Assembly (NCBI GenBank): GCA_936943465.1
Contig: CAKZJN010000298.1
Coordinates: 1 to 10,398 of the forward strand
DNA length: 10,398 bases
Source: an uncultured Rhodoferax sp.
Lineage (GTDB): Bacteria > Pseudomonadota > Gammaproteobacteria > Burkholderiales > Burkholderiaceae_C
Direction: 5' to 3'
Shown: positions 6,306-10,398 of the stretch, one piece after another
Layout of the letters: each line of letters opens with the position of its first letter
Numbering within the stretch: position 1 is the stretch's first letter
Made by a program: the position numbers and the translations under genes
The notes under the pieces: model-generated
Databases searched by the model: none
What the model was told of the DNA's origin: nothing
The model's input: the letters and a program-made list of their open reading frames with translations, nothing else

Positions 6306-9300
6306 ATGCAGAGGAAAGCCATCAGTCTTCGTAAGCTGCGCCTTCGGCACAAGCTTTCCCTGCTGATCGCTCTGGTCGTTTCGATTGCCGTCCTGTCGAT
6401 GGGAATCAGCTCGGAGTTGCTTTTGCGACAGAGCTTTATGGACCACACCCGGCTCCAGTTGTTCCACGCACTCCAGCGGCTTGAAGCCAATTTGGGAACG
6501 ATTGAATCGGATTTGAAGGTGAGTGCGCAGCTCGCCGCCAAGGAAGACCTGCTGATTGCGTCCGTTCAATTGATCAATCAGTACCAAGACAAATCTCGTT
6601 ACAACGCGGTGTTGCTAGACGAGGAGAAAAAACTGTTGGCCAAGTCTGCGTTGGACCGAGTCAAGTTTTCACAAAGCAGCGATTTGACGATTTATGACCA
6701 GAACGGCGAGTTGCTGGCCTTTGCCGGGCGGAAAGCTGGAATTTTCCGTTTGGGGTACCTGAGCTTTGCCGATGGCAAGTCACAGCTATTGGTGCGATCC
6801 GAGGCCGATTTGGAGTTCATGCCAGCGTTAAGAAGTGAATATGAATTGCTGGATGACCACCACATTGCGCGCCACGCCCATGAAGCGAGCAGCTTGGAGC
6901 CCGTCATCAGCTACCACCGGGTGGGAGCATGGTTGGTGGTTAAAAGCCACCAGAACATTTGGGACCCACTCGCCAAGCAAAGTGCCGGAAATTTGGAGTT
7001 CTCGTACGTGCTGGATGGCGACTATATGTCGCGCCTGTCCAGTGACCTCGGCGTGAAAATAGTCCAGTCTTTCGATGCACCAAATTTGCGGGTGACGGAG
7101 GCTTCCGGCCAACAACTTAGCTTGGACGCGCTGCAGATAAGCGAGCTCAATGGCCTTTATGGGGTGGCCATAGAGAAGGGCGAGCCTGGCAGTCATATTT
7201 ACTTCACCGCGGCAGTTGACAAAGGCAATGAAAATGAACTGATTGAACGCCAGCGACGCCAGACACTCTTGACGCTGCTAGCCATTGGCGTCGGGCTTCT
7301 GCTGGTCATGAATCAACTGTTTAGGCGTAGCCTGGTGCTCCCCCTGGGGCAGTTGATGGAGCAAATCCACCGGGTCAGGAAGGGAGAGTATTCACCTTTG
7401 TTGCCCCCAAAAACAGGCGATGAAATTGAAGAGGTTGGACACAGCATCAACTCATTGGCCAACGCGCTGGCCGATCGCGAAACTGCCCTGAAGCAAAGTG
7501 AAAACAGGTCTCGCGCATTGGCTGAAGTGCTGCAAGAGGCGCAGGCCATCTCGCAACTGGGAAGTTGGACGCTCGATCTGGCCAATGAAAGTATGGAGTG
7601 GAGTGCCCAGATATACCAACTGCTGGGTTTGGATGCCGAAACAGTCACGCCGCATTACCAGATGTTTGTGGATGCCGTGCATCCAGAAGATCGGGAAAAA
7701 GTCCATCCAATCTATACCGATGCGCAGACAAACCATGTTGCATTCAGGATTGAGCACCGCTTAACCACCCCGGGAAATAGAACCCAATGGGTGAGTGCGC
7801 AGTGCCGATTTGAAACCAACGCCAGTGGTCAGGCTGTACGTGCAATCGGAACCATGCAGGACATTACCGAACGCAAGCTTGCAGAGATCGCTTTGGCAGA
7901 CAGCAACAACCTGCTCATGACGGTCATTGATTCCATACCCCTGCGCGTCTTCTGGAAAGATAGTCAGCTCAGGTACTTGGGTTGCAATACCTTGTTTTCT
8001 GGCGATGCCGGCAAGGCAGGCCCCGGTGAAGTCATTGGCCATGACGATTTCCAGATGGGGTGGGCCGAGCAGGCAGAGCTGTACCGCGCAGACGACCGGC
8101 AATTGATTGCTTCAGGCGAAAGCAAATTGAGTTACGAGGAACCACAAACCACGCCAGATGGCCGGACGATGTGGTTGCGCACCTCCAAGATTCCGCTAAA
8201 AAAGTCGGATGGGCAAGTCTTTGGTTTGGTGGGCATCTACGAGGACATCACACAACGCAAGTCCATTGAGGAGCAGCTTCGCAAGCTCTCTCAGGTTGCG
8301 GAGCAAAGCCCTGAGAGCATCATCATCACCGACCTAAGCGGCAAAATTGAATACGTGAACCCGGCGTTTCTGCTGAATACCGGGTATGAAGTATCCGAGG
8401 TGCTAGGGCGCAATCCGAATATGCTGAAGTCAGGCATGACGCCCAACGGAACCTATGCGCAAATGTGGAGTGCCCTGCGCCAGGGTACGAGCTGGAGTGG
8501 TGAGCTAATCAATAGGCGCAAAGATGATTCGATATTCACAGAATGGGCCGTCATCTCCCCGCTACGTGATGCGGCCGGGCACACCACGCACTATGTTGCG
8601 GTTCAAGAAGACATCACCGAAAAGAAGCGCATAGCCACCGAGCTAGACGAATACCGCCAAGGCCTGGAGTTGCTGGTAACCGAGAGAACCCTGGAATTGA
8701 CCAGTGCAAGGAAGCAGGCCGACGAGTCCAATCTTGCCAAGTCGCAGTTTCTGGCCAATATGAGCCATGAAATCCGCACGCCACTGGGTGCCATTTCTGG
8801 AATGGCCCGGTTAATTAGTCGGGAGCCCCTGAGCGCCACGCAGTCGGACAAGCTCTGGAAGCTGGAAGCCGCCGTCAAGCATCTGGGCGCGACGATTAAC
8901 GATATTCTGGATTTGTCCAAGATTGAAGCCAACAGCCTGGTGCTGGAAGAAAGCCCGCTGGCGGTACAAGCCGTGGTCGACAACATTGCCAACATGTTGC
9001 AACAGACGGTGGACGACAAAGGCTTGAAGCTGATCCTGGAAGTAGACCGCATGCCCGTTGGCTTGGTCGGCGATGCCACGCGGCTCGGTCAGGCACTGCT
9101 CAACTACGCCAGCAATGCCGTGAAGTTTACGGACGCGGGCTCTGTGACGCTGCGGTGTCGTGTCGCGGAAGACGTGTCGGAAGCGGTGGTGTTGCGCTTT
9201 GAAGTGCAAGATACCGGCCTGGGGATTTCACCGGAAAAGCAAAGCAAGCTGTTCACTCCCTTCGTTCAGGCAGATGCAACCACCACGCGTAAATTTGGCG

Positions 9301-9869
9301 GAACCGGGCTGGGCCTTGCGATCACCAAGCGCCTGATCGCCGCCATGGGCGGTGAGGTCGGCGTGGAGAGCGAAGTAGGTCGAGGCAGCTTGTTCTGGTT
9401 TACCGTCAAACTCAAGAAGGCGGATGCCCAAGCTCTCAATGCCTTGAGTGAACCGCAAGAACTGGCCGAAGCGCAAATGAAGGCCCTGTTCTCTGGACGG
9501 CGCGTTCTACTTGCGGAAGATGACGACTTCAACCGAGAAATCGGAACCATTCTGCTGGAGGATTTGGGCTTTGTGGTGGACGTGGCAGAAGACGGTCAAG
9601 CGGCCTACGAGAAGGCAGTTGGCGCAAATTACGACCTTATCTTGATGGACATGCAAATGCCCAAAATGGACGGTCTCGAGGCAACCCGGCGGATTCGAAG
9701 TGAGAGTGCCGGGAAACCGGTGCCGATTGTGGCGATGACGGCCAATGCGTTTGCAGAAGACCGTGTGCGGTGCCTTGAGGCAGGCATGAGCGATTTCTTG
9801 ACCAAGCCGGTAGATCCGGCGTTGTTGCATCAAACCCTGCTGCGTCAGTTGACCAAGAACGCTGCGTGA
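6306..9869 (+). CDS. Hybrid sensor histidine kinase, TM-sensor-TM-HAMP-3xPAS-HisKA-HATPase-REC (1187 aa)
   Basis: A basic N-terminus leads into a membrane span (about 15-35), then about 280 residues of extracytoplasmic sensor of no family I can name, a second span (about 318-338) and a HAMP linker (about 342-395). Three PAS domains follow (about 405-523, 534-650, 660-773), each ending in a DIT(E/Q)(R/K)K-type motif. HisKA carries NMSHEIRTP with His821; the HATPase has SNAVKF (Asn937), DTGLGIS and GGTGLGLA. The receiver (about 1064-1182) has Asp1072/Asp1073, acceptor Asp1115 in LMDMQMP and a TKPVD lysine. All core residues are intact. No Hpt domain is present. Start ATG 6306 has AAGG six bases upstream. 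Its kinase and receiver modules closely resemble those of the 902-aa kinase, suggesting paralogy, but the input domains differ completely. It stands alone on the + strand, ending 61 bp before convergent recJ. The signal is unknown. Confidence 0.9.
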   Translation: MQRKAISLRKLRLRHKLSLLIALVVSIAVLSMGISSELLLRQSFMDHTRLQLFHALQRLEANLGTIESDLKVSAQLAAKEDLLIASVQLINQYQDKSRYNAVLLDEEKKLLAKSALDRVKFSQSSDLTIYDQNGELLAFAGRKAGIFRLGYLSFADGKSQLLVRSEADLEFMPALRSEYELLDDHHIARHAHEASSLEPVISYHRVGAWLVVKSHQNIWDPLAKQSAGNLEFSYVLDGDYMSRLSSDLGVKIVQSFDAPNLRVTEASGQQLSLDALQISELNGLYGVAIEKGEPGSHIYFTAAVDKGNENELIERQRRQTLLTLLAIGVGLLLVMNQLFRRSLVLPLGQLMEQIHRVRKGEYSPLLPPKTGDEIEEVGHSINSLANALADRETALKQSENRSRALAEVLQEAQAISQLGSWTLDLANESMEWSAQIYQLLGLDAETVTPHYQMFVDAVHPEDREKVHPIYTDAQTNHVAFRIEHRLTTPGNRTQWVSAQCRFETNASGQAVRAIGTMQDITERKLAEIALADSNNLLMTVIDSIPLRVFWKDSQLRYLGCNTLFSGDAGKAGPGEVIGHDDFQMGWAEQAELYRADDRQLIASGESKLSYEEPQTTPDGRTMWLRTSKIPLKKSDGQVFGLVGIYEDITQRKSIEEQLRKLSQVAEQSPESIIITDLSGKIEYVNPAFLLNTGYEVSEVLGRNPNMLKSGMTPNGTYAQMWSALRQGTSWSGELINRRKDDSIFTEWAVISPLRDAAGHTTHYVAVQEDITEKKRIATELDEYRQGLELLVTERTLELTSARKQADESNLAKSQFLANMSHEIRTPLGAISGMARLISREPLSATQSDKLWKLEAAVKHLGATINDILDLSKIEANSLVLEESPLAVQAVVDNIANMLQQTVDDKGLKLILEVDRMPVGLVGDATRLGQALLNYASNAVKFTDAGSVTLRCRVAEDVSEAVVLRFEVQDTGLGISPEKQSKLFTPFVQADATTTRKFGGTGLGLAITKRLIAAMGGEVGVESEVGRGSLFWFTVKLKKADAQALNALSEPQELAEAQMKALFSGRRVLLAEDDDFNREIGTILLEDLGFVVDVAEDGQAAYEKAVGANYDLILMDMQMPKMDGLEATRRIRSESAGKPVPIVAMTANAFAEDRVRCLEAGMSDFLTKPVDPALLHQTLLRQLTKNAA

Positions 9870-9882
9870 CCTGTGCCGGCGC

Positions 9883-9906
9883 GCACCTGGTCTTTTGCCA
9901 GGGTGC
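9883..9906. terminator. Hairpin between convergent kinase and recJ genes
   Basis: GCACCTGG (9883-9890) pairs with CCAGGGTGC (9898-9906) around a TCTTTTG loop, with one bulged G. It starts 13 bases after the kinase stop. Only TTCT follows on the + strand and no T-run on the minus strand, so intrinsic termination would be weak; it may act as a processing or pause site for both convergent transcripts. Confidence 0.35.
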
Positions 9907-9908
9907 TT

Positions 9909-9928
9909 CTGCGGGATTGCCGCCGCAG
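9909..9928. terminator. Second hairpin at the 3' end of recJ
   Basis: CTGCGG (9909-9914) and CCGCAG (9923-9928) are exact inverted repeats with an 8-base loop, placed two bases after the recJ stop on the minus strand. A T-tract does not follow in either direction. Together with the adjacent hairpin at 9883-9906 it fills nearly all of the short convergent gap. Confidence 0.25.
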
Positions 9929-9930
9929 CG

Positions 9931-10398
9931 CTAAAGCTCCGCCCCCTCCACAAAAAATTTGACCCGCCGCACCCCGTTCCACTCATCCGCGTCCAGCCGG
10001 AACGCCAACTTCACGCGGGAAGGCAACTGCTCGGTGTGGCCGAACCAGATGCCATCCACCGGCTGCCCTTGGTGCTTGAGCTTGAGTTGCAGGTGCTTCT
10101 CGCCCACCAGCCGTTGGGACACCACGTCCACCTCTTCGCTAAACGTGGGCGGTGCAAAACCCTGGCCCCACACCTCTTTGTGCAGCGTGTCCACCACGTC
10201 CACGCGCAGGTATTGCGGGTCCAGCGGGCCGTCGGTTTCAAGCCGGCGGGTGAGGGTGGCGGCGTCCAGCCATTCAGCAGCCACTTCCGTTAAGCCCTGC
10301 TCGAAGGCGTCGAGGCCATCCTCGTGAATCGTGCAGCCCGCCGCCATCGCGTGGCCGCCAAAGCGCAGCAGCACGCCGGGATAGCGCTTGGCCACCAG
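9931..10398 (-). CDS. recJ: Single-stranded-DNA-specific exonuclease RecJ, C-terminal part
   Basis: The minus-strand frame is open through the right edge of the window; 155 residues plus stop TAG (9931-9933) are visible, so the gene starts outside. The visible protein begins LVAKRYPGVLLRFGGHAMAAGC. The FGGHAMAAG motif is the hallmark near the end of the DHHA1 domain in RecJ. The following residues (HEDGLDAFEQGLTEVA..., then ...LRVDVVD... to HLQLKLKHQG and GIWFG...VKLAFRLDADEWNG) match the C-terminal oligonucleotide-binding region of the family, ending RRVKFFVEGAEL. RecJ degrades single-stranded DNA 5' to 3' in recombination and mismatch repair. The DHH catalytic motifs lie in the missing N-terminal part. 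It is convergent with the 1187-aa kinase and probably unrelated in function. Confidence 0.93.
   Translation of the reverse strand: MVAKRYPGVLLRFGGHAMAAGCTIHEDGLDAFEQGLTEVAAEWLDAATLTRRLETDGPLDPQYLRVDVVDTLHKEVWGQGFAPPTFSEEVDVVSQRLVGEKHLQLKLKHQGQPVDGIWFGHTEQLPSRVKLAFRLDADEWNGVRRVKFFVEGAEL

Noticed and set aside
9895..10293. 132-aa + strand ORF opposite recJ
   Set aside because: Antisense to a clear RecJ C-terminus; a consequence of high third-position GC.

Overview
The window reads as chromosome of a betaproteobacterium, most likely Burkholderiales/Comamonadaceae (Rhodoferax- or Polaromonas-like). This rests on the style of the TrhP, RecJ, DUF3149 and Aer-type proteins and is an inference, not a database result. 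Two housekeeping genes, both cut by the window edges, bracket a block of signal-transduction genes. They are the 3' part of trhP/yegQ (tRNA uridine-34 hydroxylation, + strand) at the left and the 3' part of recJ (single-strand DNA exonuclease, - strand) at the right.

Left arm (759-4274, - strand): a likely operon reads leftward. A 197-aa response regulator with a MerR/excisionase-type HTH in front of a receiver domain comes first. A short leader ORF (15 codons) with two Shine-Dalgarno sequences follows and overlaps the start of a 902-aa hybrid histidine kinase (7TM-PAS-PAS-HisKA-HATPase-REC). Last is a 50-aa single-membrane-segment DUF3149-type protein too small for routine ORF calling. The 3' end of this small gene overlaps the trhP stop codon and contains the apparent trhP intrinsic terminator.

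Centre and right (4447-9869, + strand): a divergent 172-bp intergenic region carries inverted repeats built on TGATTCG/CGAATCA half-sites. It separates the response-regulator operon from an Aer-like PAS chemoreceptor (538 aa). After a 242-bp gap with a palindromic hairpin comes a second, larger hybrid kinase (1187 aa: TM-extracytoplasmic sensor-TM-HAMP-3xPAS-HisKA-HATPase-REC). A 61-bp gap with two hairpins separates it from convergent recJ.

Working model (inference): the locus is a sensory cluster in which a redox/energy chemoreceptor and two hybrid kinases sit around a divergently controlled regulator. All catalytic and phospho-acceptor residues checked are present. Neither kinase carries an Hpt domain and no Hpt gene is in the window, so the phosphorelay route to the HTH-REC regulator is open. 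I did not find a mobile element, CRISPR array, tRNA or rRNA. No intergenic stretch exceeds 300 bases.
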